DNA of 36,522 bases from a virus: the IMG/VR virus record IMGVR_UViG_3300036766_000019, positions 1 through 36,522 of that record; one strand, 5' to 3'. A program made the translations under genes and the position numbers. Positions within the stretch are counted from its first letter, which is position 1. Every line of letters begins with the position of its first letter. Below are positions 15,613-24,866 of this stretch, in pieces. A model generated the notes under the pieces. That model worked only from the letters and a program-made list of their open reading frames with translations, ran no database searches and had not been told where the DNA came from.

Positions 15613-18237
15613 GTGGGATTAGGCGATCTTGGCGTAACAAAAGCAATTTTTGGTTCTGGTTCTTCACCTGGTGTGATGGGAACCGGACAACAGCGTTTTC
15701 CTCAAAGTCCAGTTGGTAATACCAAAAAAGATGCTAATGGTAATACTGTTTATCAAATGCCAGCTGACTCTAAAAGAGCGGAAGCATATCTTAATGGAAC
15801 TGATCCTGGTGATCCAGTTTATGAAGAAGATCCATATAAAGCTTGGCAAGATCCTCAAGCAGATGCTCGTCGTGCTCAATTAAATGCACAAACTGCTAAA
15901 TATGAAGGTCGTGCAGCTCCTACTATGGGAGCAGCTCAAACTGATTTGAATGCATTAGAAAGAACTCAAGGCGCTACTATTGGTAATGCTGAAAGATTTG
16001 GTGGAGTTGGAGCTGGTAATGCTGTTCAAGGACAACAAGCTCAATTAGGCAATGCAGAACGAGTTGGCAATATCAATATTGGACAAGCTCAAGGATATGG
16101 TGGAGCACAAGTTGATCCAGCAGCACAAGCTCGAGCAGCACAATTAAGCCGACAAGATGCACAATTTAGAGCAGGTCAAACTGGTTTAATGTCTCAATTA
16201 CAAGAACAAGCAGCTGGAAGAGGACCTTCTTTAGCAGAAGGTCAATTACGATCTGCTGCAGAGAGAAATATCTCTCAACAAGCAGGTTTAGCAGCAGCAC
16301 AAGGTGGTAATCCAGCTTTAGCTCAACGTAATCTTTCTATGGAAGCAGCTAATGTAAATCAGAAAACTGCATCTGATGCTGCTCAAATGAGAATTCAAGA
16401 ACAATTAGCAGCTAGACAACAATTAGCAGGAGTAGCTCAAACTGGCAGAGAACAAGATATTAATGTCGCTAATGCACAAGCTCAACTCCAACAGCAAACT
16501 GCTCTGGCTAATCAGGCTGCTCTTAATAGTCGTTCTGCTCAACAAGCTGGTCTATCTCAACAAGCTGGTCTATTTACTGCTGGTGCTATGAATGATAGAC
16601 AATTACAACAAGCTCAATTAAATGCTCAATTATCTTTAGCTAATCAAGGTGCTGGAAATCAATTTGCTTTACAGCAAGGTCAATTTGGACAGCAAATGAG
16701 TCTTGCTAATATGGCTGCACAAAATCAACAGAATCAATTTAATGCAGGACAATATCAACAAGCTGGATTAGCAAATCAACAATATGCTAACCAATTTGCA
16801 TTGCAACAAGCAAATCTAAATCAACAATCTAATTTAGCTAATCAGCAATATTATAACCAAGGAATGTTTGGTAATACTGGATATCAACAACAAGCTAATC
16901 AAGCAAACTTGCAAGCTAATTTACAGCAACAATCTTTGAATGATGCTATGTCCAGATACTTTACTGAAGCTGGTTTAGGATTAGATGCAAGACAACAACA
17001 AGCGATGATGGGTTATCAAGGATTACAGCAACAAGCTAATCTTGGATATGGTGGATTATCTCAAAGAGGATATGAAGGTGCCAGAGAAGGCATTGGTGGT
17101 TTTATGTCAGGAATAGGACAAGCCTTTGGAGCTGTTGCAGGTTCTGACGAAGAAATTAAACAATCTGTTACACGAGGTGAAGATAAGATTGGAGATTTCT
17201 TAAATCAATATATGAATGGAATAGAGCATCTTTCTAGTGAATATCAATTACCAGAAAAAGAACAACATTCATCTAATCCAGCTGGAGCATTAATTGGTAA
17301 AGTTGGAAGTAAAATTGCTACTTCTGATGAAAAGGCAAAAGATTTAAGTGCTGAAAATAGTAAATTAAAATCTACTATGACAGGTATTGGTATGGCTATA
17401 GGTGGAGGAAGAAATAATCCTCAAGCACAACAAGCACAATCGGGAGGATTCTTTGGAGGTATGGCGCCTGGATTAAAAACAGCAGCAGATGCTAAACCTA
17501 ATTCTTTTGTGAAGCCAGTAGATATCTCTAATACTAATACTAATCCAATAATGAATAATCCTAATGCTGCAATTGCTATGCCTGGTGGCACTGCTATGCC
17601 AGGTGGAATGAGTCCAACTAATTTGAATGGAACTGCTGATATTCAAAGACAAAATCCTTATGGATTTGCAGCACCACAACAAACTTGGAGTGCTTCTCAA
17701 ATGCCAGTCTATAATCCTCCTGCTGTTGGTAATATGGATATTACTCATATAGATCCAAATGATACGCAAACTTGGTCAGATAAGAATGTTAAATCATATT
17801 CTCCAGCTGGAATGAAACAAGGCATTACATCGGGAAATATGCAAATTTCTAATTTCTTAAATACTCTAAAAGGAGCTGGTGCAAATCCAATATCTGGACC
17901 AGCATCTGCGGCATTTGATCAATCTTCTTTCAATAATCCATTAAGTGAAATGTCTGATGAAAAGACCAAAATTGCCAATTTCCTAGATAAACAGCATGCT
18001 TATGAATATGAATATAAACCAGAATATAAAGATTTACCTGGAGCTGGAGAAGGAAGATATGTATCTCCAATGGCACAAGATTTACAAAAGACAGATTTAG
18101 GCAAATCAATGGTTAAGCCTGGACCTGATGGTAAATTACAAGTAGATTATGGTAAAGGTTTCGGAACTTTATTAGCATCACAAGCATTTTTAAATGAAAG
18201 ACTTAATGAATTAGAAAGTAAGAAAGGTAAAAAATAA
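15613..18237 (+). CDS. Gln-rich virion protein with four S74-type Ser-Lys motifs (874 aa)
   Basis: It begins at GTG (15613) with GAGG 5 nt upstream. Residues about 90-500 are dominated by Gln/Ala/Asn/Leu with an approximately 11-residue recurring pattern (LANQ-x-x-NQFALQQ), suggesting a long helical or coiled region. The C-terminal about 95 residues (SDEKTKIANFLD ... YEYEYKPEYKD ... VSPMAQDLQK ... LNERLNELE) match the intramolecular chaperone/autoprotease domain of peptidase family S74, where Ser and Lys five residues apart form the dyad. Here S781 and K786 fit. Three further S-D-x-x-x-K motifs start at residues 511, 571 and 722. It lies first of three large genes (15613-22918) in the position of podovirus ejection proteins, so an internal virion or ejection role is plausible. 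A fibre with chaperone domain is the alternative. Confidence 0.65.
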   Translation: MGLGDLGVTKAIFGSGSSPGVMGTGQQRFPQSPVGNTKKDANGNTVYQMPADSKRAEAYLNGTDPGDPVYEEDPYKAWQDPQADARRAQLNAQTAKYEGRAAPTMGAAQTDLNALERTQGATIGNAERFGGVGAGNAVQGQQAQLGNAERVGNINIGQAQGYGGAQVDPAAQARAAQLSRQDAQFRAGQTGLMSQLQEQAAGRGPSLAEGQLRSAAERNISQQAGLAAAQGGNPALAQRNLSMEAANVNQKTASDAAQMRIQEQLAARQQLAGVAQTGREQDINVANAQAQLQQQTALANQAALNSRSAQQAGLSQQAGLFTAGAMNDRQLQQAQLNAQLSLANQGAGNQFALQQGQFGQQMSLANMAAQNQQNQFNAGQYQQAGLANQQYANQFALQQANLNQQSNLANQQYYNQGMFGNTGYQQQANQANLQANLQQQSLNDAMSRYFTEAGLGLDARQQQAMMGYQGLQQQANLGYGGLSQRGYEGAREGIGGFMSGIGQAFGAVAGSDEEIKQSVTRGEDKIGDFLNQYMNGIEHLSSEYQLPEKEQHSSNPAGALIGKVGSKIATSDEKAKDLSAENSKLKSTMTGIGMAIGGGRNNPQAQQAQSGGFFGGMAPGLKTAADAKPNSFVKPVDISNTNTNPIMNNPNAAIAMPGGTAMPGGMSPTNLNGTADIQRQNPYGFAAPQQTWSASQMPVYNPPAVGNMDITHIDPNDTQTWSDKNVKSYSPAGMKQGITSGNMQISNFLNTLKGAGANPISGPASAAFDQSSFNNPLSEMSDEKTKIANFLDKQHAYEYEYKPEYKDLPGAGEGRYVSPMAQDLQKTDLGKSMVKPGPDGKLQVDYGKGFGTLLASQAFLNERLNELESKKGKK

Positions 18238-20234
18238 TGGCATTATCAGATGAACAAGTAGATGCTATGTTGGCTAAAGGCTTAATAAGCACTGATCTTT
18301 ATGATGCTATGAAAGCAGCCAATGCTAAATCAAGAGATGCTGCTATTCAAAAAGAAGGCAAAAAAGCAGAAGCAGAAGTTAAAACTGCTGAACAACCTGT
18401 TTCTAATCCAACAGTTCATCCTGCTGTTCCTTTAACACAACAAACACCAGAACAAGGCTCTTTATTCGGATTATCTCCAACTCAAATGCTTGCATTAGCA
18501 CAACAAAAGTCTGGTAATCCTCCTTTAACAGCAGATCAAGTAGCAGCTGCTCAAAAGGCAGATGCAGAGAAAAACAATCTTCCAACTGATCAAGTTGTGG
18601 GTGGAAGGCCTCCTCCTTCTGCTTTAACAGCACCAGCAGAAACGCCAGCAGAAACGCCAGCAGAAACAGCTCCTCAAGCTGCTTTAACCTTACCAAAACC
18701 TCAAGGCATTGCTAATCCATATGCTGGTCCAACTGATCAAGAGAAGTATCTTACTCCCGGTGAAAGGGAGCGTAAAACTCAATTAGCTGAAGAAGGAAAT
18801 CTTAAAAAGGATATTGTGGGTCGTGATGTAGGATTACAATCAGGAGAAGATCAACAACTTGCCGAAGTTGCTAAAAGACAATCTCAAGAATATTCTGTAA
18901 TGATTGATCAACAGAATAAAACCAAAGCCAAAGAAAATGAAATTGTTCAACAAAATTTAGATGCATTAAATACCGAATCTAAAGAACTTGGAGCACGAAA
19001 GATTGATCCAACTCGTGGATTTACACATTTACCTTTTGCTAACAAAATGGTAGCTACTATTGGTATGTTTTTAGGAGCTGGTGGAACTCGTAAAGGTGGT
19101 GCTAATCCAGCTGTAGAGACTATTCAAAAATTTATTGATCGTGATATTTCTGCTCAAGAATTTGATATTAAAAATCAAGGAACTTCCATTGAACAGCGTA
19201 AAGGTTTATTGGGAGAAAGAATGAAACAATTTGGTAATCTTGAATTGGCTCGTCAAGCTGCCAAGAAAGATTATCTTGATATGGTTGAAATGAAGGTTAA
19301 AGAGATTTTATCAGGAAATCAATCTGAAAAGACAAGATTAAAAGGTGATGAGTTACTTGCTAATTTACAAGAAGCCAAAGATAAAACTATGTTTGATTTT
19401 AGTCAAACTAATGACCAAAGAAGTCGTGCATTAGCTGCTCAAGCAATGGCAGCACAAGCAGCTGCAAGTGCTAAAATGTATGAAGATTATAAGGCTCGTA
19501 GAGATGCTGGCTTCAAAGTTAATGAAGAAAGAATTAAAGCCGGACTTCCACCTCTTGATCCTTCTCAATTAGCTGGTAATAAACCATATGATTATCGTAA
19601 TGTTAAAGAAGCCGAATATGCTGCTAAAGCTAATGAAGAAAGAGTTAAGGGAGGATTGCCAATTCTTTCTCCTGAACAATTAAGCGGTATTAAACCTTAT
19701 GATTTAAAACCAGCAGATGCTAGTAAAGTTAAAGATGCTAATGAACGAGGAGTAACATTAACATTTGATCCTTATTCTGGAAAAACATTGGGACAACCTC
19801 AACAGTTCATGGCAAGAACTAAAGAAGATGCTGAAGAAATTAAAAAAGGCAATGCTGCAGTAGCTAGAATTGTTAGAAATATTGATCAAATGGAATCTTT
19901 TAGAGCACAACATTCTAATGGTGGATATACACTTGATCGTGATATGGTTGGAAGAGCGAGCGCATTAAGAGCTGATACATTATTAGCTATTAAAGAAGCT
20001 GAAAAGACTGGAGCATTGGATGAAGGTTCAGTTGATGTTATTGGAGGAATGATTCCAAAAGATCCATCTGCTTATGGAGGACCAGGAACTAATGCGCCAA
20101 GTGCTCAATTAGCTCAAACTAGACAAATAGTTCTTTCAAACTCTCAAGATAGATTAAAGAACAGATTATCTCCAACTTCAGTAGCAGAAATGCCTCCAAG
20201 TCCTGATCAATTAGGATTTAAAGCACATAAATAA
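18237..20234 (+). CDS. Putative internal virion/ejection protein (665 aa)
   Basis: It is helical, charged and Ala/Gln/Lys-rich throughout. A Pro-rich linker near residues 120-160 contains three PAET repeats (12-bp tandem units, 18633-18668). Residues about 429-488 hold two copies of a NEER-[IV]-K-x-GLP-x-L-x-P-x-QL-x-G-x-KPYD unit spaced 37 residues apart. No enzymatic motif is recognised. Size, composition and position between two other large proteins and after the nozzle/fibre block match the internal core proteins ejected by podoviruses. It starts TAATG on the previous gene. Confidence 0.58.
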   Translation: MALSDEQVDAMLAKGLISTDLYDAMKAANAKSRDAAIQKEGKKAEAEVKTAEQPVSNPTVHPAVPLTQQTPEQGSLFGLSPTQMLALAQQKSGNPPLTADQVAAAQKADAEKNNLPTDQVVGGRPPPSALTAPAETPAETPAETAPQAALTLPKPQGIANPYAGPTDQEKYLTPGERERKTQLAEEGNLKKDIVGRDVGLQSGEDQQLAEVAKRQSQEYSVMIDQQNKTKAKENEIVQQNLDALNTESKELGARKIDPTRGFTHLPFANKMVATIGMFLGAGGTRKGGANPAVETIQKFIDRDISAQEFDIKNQGTSIEQRKGLLGERMKQFGNLELARQAAKKDYLDMVEMKVKEILSGNQSEKTRLKGDELLANLQEAKDKTMFDFSQTNDQRSRALAAQAMAAQAAASAKMYEDYKARRDAGFKVNEERIKAGLPPLDPSQLAGNKPYDYRNVKEAEYAAKANEERVKGGLPILSPEQLSGIKPYDLKPADASKVKDANERGVTLTFDPYSGKTLGQPQQFMARTKEDAEEIKKGNAAVARIVRNIDQMESFRAQHSNGGYTLDRDMVGRASALRADTLLAIKEAEKTGALDEGSVDVIGGMIPKDPSAYGGPGTNAPSAQLAQTRQIVLSNSQDRLKNRLSPTSVAEMPPSPDQLGFKAHK

Positions 20235-20236
20235 TC

Positions 20237-22918
20237 ATGGCAGATATTTTTTACAAAGGAGAAGTTACAAAAACTTCTGAATTACCACCAGCAGCTATTG
20301 AACCTGATAAAGCATCGCTTCAAGGCTGGGCACCTGAACTAAATGAGCTTTATGATGTCTCTACGGGCAAACCTATTCGCTTGCCAATGGATCAAATTCC
20401 TCAAGCTTTAGTTAATGGAACTGTTGGATTTAAAAAAGGAATTGATATTCCTGTAATTGGTCCTGATGGTATTGCTGGAACTATTCCTTCTGATAATATT
20501 TCTAAAGCCTTAATAGCTGGTTATCAATTAGAAACTCCTCATCAACAAGCTGTCAGAGAATATGTAGCTGCTAATACAGGAATTAAAGGCACTGCCAATG
20601 TAGCAATAGGGCAATTTGCAGATGAAACCTTAATGGGAGTTCCGGAGTTAATTTTTGATAAAACAGCCAGTCCATTAGAAGTTGCCAAGAAGGAAGCTCT
20701 TAAAGAAGATCATCAAATAGCAAATACGACAGCTGGTATAGCTGGTTTTGGTGCTTCTATGTTTGTAGGTGGGCCTTTATTTAAAGGTGCAGGTAAAGGA
20801 GTAGAGAGAGCTATTGTTGGTGGAGTAGAGCGAGGAGCTGAAGAAGTTGCAATTAAAGCAGCTACTGAAGAAGGCACAGCATTAGCTACCAAAGAACTAA
20901 CAAATAGATTAGTAGCAGGAGGAATGGATGCTGCAGCTGCTAAAGCTGCTGCTCCGGGCTTATTGCGTCGAACTGCTGGTAGCATGGCAAGGTATGGTGT
21001 TGAAGGTGCTGTTATTAATGCTCCTACTGCTATTACAGAAGCTAGTCTTGGAGATCCTGCCGAAGCCGCTGAACATCTTGCAGTTGGTATTGGAACAGGA
21101 ATTTTACTTGGTGGATTAGGTCCATTAGGAGGTAAATTTCTAGGATTAACAAAAGAAATGCTTAAATACTCTCCTGATTTTTTGAAACCAGAAAGCTTGG
21201 TTCTTTCGGGAGCAGGTATTGAACGAGCTACAATTAAGAAATTTGGTGGTATTGATAAGTTGGAAAATGCTGGCAAGATTCTTCTTGATGAAGGCGTTGT
21301 CAATAAAGGTATGAAATTCAATACTCTTCAAGAAAGAGTGTCGGATTTTAAAAAAGTTAGTGGTGAAGAAATTGGTAATATTGTTAAAGAAGTAGATCAA
21401 CGCATTGCTACTAATGGACAAAATGCTTCACAACTTTTTGATACAAGTGAAGTATTAACTAAATTAACTGATTTAAGAAAAGAATGGAATGAACCTATTT
21501 TCGTTAAAGAAGTAAAAGAATTAGATAGAATTATTTCTACTGTAAAAAAACGATTACCTGATATTAATAATGAGATAAAAATTGGAGCTAAAGGAGAAGG
21601 TGGAGCTTATGCTTTTATAAATAACACTCCTCGTGGTGTTAATTTTAAAGTAACTGGCACTTTAGCTATGGAAGAGGCTCAAAAACTTAAAGTAATGATT
21701 GGCGATTTATCTAAATGGGACTCTACAGTTAGCTCATCTATTAATGATGTAAGACGCCAAGCATATTTTACAATTAGAGAAGAAATAGATAATGCTATGG
21801 GTCGAGTTTCAGAAGCAACTGGCGATCCAAGTTTAGTCCAACGCTTTGCTAAAGCAAAAGATAATTATAAAGCAGCATCAGATGTTGAATATTTAATAAA
21901 TAATAAAGAAGCACAAATTCATGGAAATAGAATCTTTGGTTTAACAGATTCTATTTGGGGCGGTGGATTAAGTGCTGCAGGAATAGGTGGTGCAATAATA
22001 ACTGGACATTTCACACCTCTTTTACTTCCATTATTAGGAGCTATTGGTAAAAAAGCTTTAGAAAGCACTTATTTAAAAACTACTGTAGCATCTTTCCTTC
22101 ATGGCAGAAGTTTAGGAACAGGTGGTTTATTATTTGCTGAACAAGCAATGAAATATAGTGCTAAACAATTAGATAGAATTCCTGATATTTTAGGTAATGC
22201 CAAAAATGTCTCACCTGCCACAACTTCTCTAGCTGCTATGTCTAGATTTTTAGGTCATAAGGTTGATAAAACTTCTGCCAAAGATAGAAATGAATTACTA
22301 ACAGATTTATCTAAAAAGATAAGTGAATTATCTCTTAATTCACAGCAGACTGCTGATAAATTAGGAAATCTTTCTGCTCCTTTAGCACAAGGTGGAGCGC
22401 CTAAATTATCTCAAGCTTATGTAGAACAACAACTTAAAACTTTTAATTATCTACAATCTATTCTTCCAAATGCTGATAAAACTATTACTCCATTTAAAAA
22501 GAATATTTCTCAAGTCTCTGATCAAGAATTATCAAACTTTGAACATGCATTAAGAATTGTAGATAATCCTTGGAATATCTTGGATTCATTGCAAAATGGA
22601 ACGGTAACTCAAACAGAAGTAGATGTTTTAGCAGCTCTTTATCCAAGTATTTATCGTGAAATGTCTAATAAAATTGCAGAGTTTGCTTATTCGGGCAAAG
22701 CTTCTACCTTATCATATGATTATGATCAAAGATTAAAATTAAGTTTATTCTTGGGAATACATTTAGATCAAAGTTTAGAAAATGTTAATGCCTATCAGCA
22801 GAATTTTGCTGCAGCATCAACTAAACAAGGAAAAGGAACTGGAACTAAATTAAATCTTATTACACCTAAATCTAATCCATATCAAACACCAGTTCAGAAG
22901 TTAATAAGTAGGCATTAA
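20237..22918 (+). CDS. Putative internal virion/ejection protein (893 aa)
   Basis: This large Ala/Gly/Lys-rich protein has an N-terminal beta segment (TGKPIRLPMDQIPQALVNG), a Gly/Ala-rich amphipathic region (residues about 155-300: TAGIAGFGASMFVGGPLFKG, GIGTGILLGGLGPLGGKFLG), and hydrophobic stretches near 573-610 (WGGGLSAAGIGGAIITGHFT). Gly/Ala-rich membrane-active regions in a very large virion protein are typical of podovirus ejection proteins that form a channel across the cell envelope. No lytic transglycosylase Glu motif is seen. It is the last of three large consecutive genes and starts 2 nt after the previous stop. Confidence 0.58.
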   Translation: MADIFYKGEVTKTSELPPAAIEPDKASLQGWAPELNELYDVSTGKPIRLPMDQIPQALVNGTVGFKKGIDIPVIGPDGIAGTIPSDNISKALIAGYQLETPHQQAVREYVAANTGIKGTANVAIGQFADETLMGVPELIFDKTASPLEVAKKEALKEDHQIANTTAGIAGFGASMFVGGPLFKGAGKGVERAIVGGVERGAEEVAIKAATEEGTALATKELTNRLVAGGMDAAAAKAAAPGLLRRTAGSMARYGVEGAVINAPTAITEASLGDPAEAAEHLAVGIGTGILLGGLGPLGGKFLGLTKEMLKYSPDFLKPESLVLSGAGIERATIKKFGGIDKLENAGKILLDEGVVNKGMKFNTLQERVSDFKKVSGEEIGNIVKEVDQRIATNGQNASQLFDTSEVLTKLTDLRKEWNEPIFVKEVKELDRIISTVKKRLPDINNEIKIGAKGEGGAYAFINNTPRGVNFKVTGTLAMEEAQKLKVMIGDLSKWDSTVSSSINDVRRQAYFTIREEIDNAMGRVSEATGDPSLVQRFAKAKDNYKAASDVEYLINNKEAQIHGNRIFGLTDSIWGGGLSAAGIGGAIITGHFTPLLLPLLGAIGKKALESTYLKTTVASFLHGRSLGTGGLLFAEQAMKYSAKQLDRIPDILGNAKNVSPATTSLAAMSRFLGHKVDKTSAKDRNELLTDLSKKISELSLNSQQTADKLGNLSAPLAQGGAPKLSQAYVEQQLKTFNYLQSILPNADKTITPFKKNISQVSDQELSNFEHALRIVDNPWNILDSLQNGTVTQTEVDVLAALYPSIYREMSNKIAEFAYSGKASTLSYDYDQRLKLSLFLGIHLDQSLENVNAYQQNFAAASTKQGKGTGTKLNLITPKSNPYQTPVQKLISRH

Positions 22919-22939
22919 TACAATCGGAAGGAATGAATT

Positions 22940-23320
22940 ATGAGAGTTGTTAATACAAGTTTGTTAGATGGTTATGCACAAGCATCGGGTGGCACTGTTA
23001 CAACAGCCACATGGAATGTTCAGCATTTCAATGGTTTTAGTATTCAAGTAACTGTTTCATCTCAATCTTCATATGGAGCGACTGCTAAATTGCAGGCTTC
23101 AGATGATAATGGAAGAGACTTTAATGGAACCGGAGTTTCTAATTGGGTAGATTTAGCTAATTCAGGCGCTACTGCTAATTTATCTTTAGCTGCTAATGGT
23201 AGCTATATGTGGAATGTAGATGGAACATTTTATAAATGGATAAGAGCTTCTATTACTGCTAGCGCTGGTAGTGCTACATTAGATGTTCGTGGAAACGGAA
23301 AAGGCCCATCGAGTGAATGA
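22940..23320 (+). CDS. Small beta-sandwich tail protein A (126 aa)
   Basis: The 126-residue, Ser/Thr/Ala/Gly-rich product has regular strands (FSIQVTVSSQSSYGATAKLQASDDNG ... SYMWNVDGTFYKWIRASITASAGS, given here in pieces: FSIQVTV, AKLQASDDNG, YKWIRASIT). The pattern I-Q-as-DG...W-d-l...W---...W-R---t---gs-tl resembles small phage surface proteins of the type found beside receptor-binding genes. It is paralogous in outline to the next gene (L-QASNDP ... FKWIRFGYV ... SGTLN). Ribosome binding site GGAAGGAATGAATT is strong and the same as at 5458. One DGY occurs near the N-terminus. Confidence 0.65.
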   Translation: MRVVNTSLLDGYAQASGGTVTTATWNVQHFNGFSIQVTVSSQSSYGATAKLQASDDNGRDFNGTGVSNWVDLANSGATANLSLAANGSYMWNVDGTFYKWIRASITASAGSATLDVRGNGKGPSSE

Positions 23321-23328
23321 GGTAATTA

Positions 23329-23676
23329 ATGAGAACACAAAACGTTCCTCTTTTCACCAACTTTTCTATGGTGCAAGATGGATATTCAAATCCATTTAAT
23401 TTAGAAATGATAACATCATATAGCATCCAAGCTATGTGGAGTGGCACACCTACAGGTTCTCTCTTAATTCAAGCTTCTAATGATCCTACTACTGTTGGAA
23501 CACCAACTAATTGGACTACTTTAGAACCATCTATTATTAGCACTGGAGGCACTTCTGATAATCATCTATGGAAACAATGTCTTGCACCATTCAAATGGAT
23601 TAGATTTGGATATGTTTTTACAACAGGTTCAGGAACTTTAAATGCAAATCTAAATTGTAAAGGAACTGGTCAATGA
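23329..23676 (+). CDS. Small beta-sandwich tail protein B (115 aa)
   Basis: It shares the plan of the preceding 126-residue protein: a DGY near residue 18, a strand with LIQASNDPTT, a central W, and FKWIRFGYVFTTGSGTLNAN at the end. This suggests a duplication followed by divergence. Probable role is a minor fibre or capsid-surface protein. It overlaps the next gene (ATGA). No enzymatic motif is present. Confidence 0.65.
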   Translation: MRTQNVPLFTNFSMVQDGYSNPFNLEMITSYSIQAMWSGTPTGSLLIQASNDPTTVGTPTNWTTLEPSIISTGGTSDNHLWKQCLAPFKWIRFGYVFTTGSGTLNANLNCKGTGQ

Positions 23677-24866
23677 CAGATAAATATACAGATTTAGATA
23701 ACATAACAACTTCTACTTCTCTACCAGCTAATGTTGCAACTGAATCTACTCAATTAGAGGTAGAAGCAGATTTAGATGCTATCTTAGCTCATCAAACCGA
23801 TGGCTATCAAATAACAGCAGTTTCTAATTTTCCATCTCAACAACATGTAATAGTAGATGGTTATGTTCAAACCAATCCGAATACTATAGTTAGTGGTCAT
23901 GTCTCAATAGATGGCTATGTACAAACCAATCCGAATATTAATGTAAATAACTTTCCGTCTCAACAACATGTAATTGTTGATGGCTATGTGCAGACTAATC
24001 CTAATGTGCTTGTAACAGGAACTGTATCAGTTTCAAATATGATAGCATCTGTAGAGACAGGATTAGCTAAAGATGCTACATTAACTAATGGAAGCCAACA
24101 TACTGTAATAGACGGATATGTTCAAACTAATCCAAATATAACAGGTCATGTAAGTATTGATGGATATGTTCAAACCAATCCTCATGTTATTGTAGATGGT
24201 TATGTACAAACTAATCCGAATGTCATAGTGACAGGAACTGTATCAGTTTCAAATATGATAGCATCTGTAGAGACAGGATTAGCTAAAGATGCTACATTAA
24301 CTAATGGTACTCAACATACAATAATAGACGGATATGTTCAAACTAATCCTAATGTTATTGTAACTGGAACAATTACTGCTAATGCTGGCTCTGGTAATTT
24401 CACTGTAGTTCAAGCCACTGGCACTAATTTACACGCCGTAATAGACGGTTATGTGCAGACTAATCCAAATGTAATTATATCATCTTCTGCTCTGCCAACT
24501 GGTGCTGCTACAGAAGCTACACTAAATGATATTGAAACTGATATTGATTTAATATTAGCTAATCAAACTAATGGTACTCAACATACTATTATAGATGGTT
24601 ATGTTCAGACAAATCCTAATATTATAGTTACATCATCTGTTTTAGCAACTGGAGCTGCTACATCAGCAAAACAAGATACTATAATTACTAATTTACAAAC
24701 ATTAAATTCATTAATTCCATCTACTTATGATTATATTAGTCTTGCTTATACTGGTAATAATCTTACAACTGTTTTATTTAAAAATGGTGGTTCTGGTGGA
24801 ATTTTAATTAGTACTTTAACACTTGATTATTCAGGTAGTCAATTAATTTCGGTAACAAAAACTTAA
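23673..24866 (+). CDS. Repeat fibre protein with nine DGYVQTNP units (397 aa)
   Basis: The whole protein is built from short repeats. DGYVQTNP occurs nine times between about residues 60 and 320, usually as VIVDGYVQTNPN, alternating with NFPSQQHVIV and VTGTVSVSNMIASVETGLAK units. The NFP--Q and VTGTV-VSN elements are familiar from long beta-helical phage proteins. The N-terminus is acidic/Thr-rich; the C-terminal about 60 residues (STYDYISLAYTGNNLTTVLF) form a distinct cap and lack the repeats. The repeat codons differ at many synonymous sites, so the protein pattern is old and selected, while one 77-nt segment is copied exactly. Receptor-binding shaft is the likely role. Confidence 0.66.
   Translation: MTDKYTDLDNITTSTSLPANVATESTQLEVEADLDAILAHQTDGYQITAVSNFPSQQHVIVDGYVQTNPNTIVSGHVSIDGYVQTNPNINVNNFPSQQHVIVDGYVQTNPNVLVTGTVSVSNMIASVETGLAKDATLTNGSQHTVIDGYVQTNPNITGHVSIDGYVQTNPHVIVDGYVQTNPNVIVTGTVSVSNMIASVETGLAKDATLTNGTQHTIIDGYVQTNPNVIVTGTITANAGSGNFTVVQATGTNLHAVIDGYVQTNPNVIISSSALPTGAATEATLNDIETDIDLILANQTNGTQHTIIDGYVQTNPNIIVTSSVLATGAATSAKQDTIITNLQTLNSLIPSTYDYISLAYTGNNLTTVLFKNGGSGGILISTLTLDYSGSQLISVTKT
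24015..24307 (+). repeat. Exact 77-nt direct repeat, two copies 216 bp apart
   Basis: Bases 24015-24091 and 24231-24307 are identical. The offset of 216 nt is 72 codons, so the reading frame is kept. Flanking copies of the same protein repeat have diverged at synonymous sites, which marks this duplication as recent compared with the rest of the repeat array. It is a likely site for expansion or contraction by homologous recombination. Confidence 0.9.

Noticed and set aside
20713-21321. 202-codon leftward ORF inside the ejection-type gene
   Set aside because: It is antisense to a convincing 893-residue gene, has no ribosome binding site, and its Pro/Ala/Ser-rich product is the usual shadow of Gly/Ala-rich coding DNA.
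23850-24630. CRISPR array suggested by regularly repeated DNA
   Set aside because: Repeats are in-frame coding units (DGYVQTNP) with synonymous variation and no unique spacers of even length.
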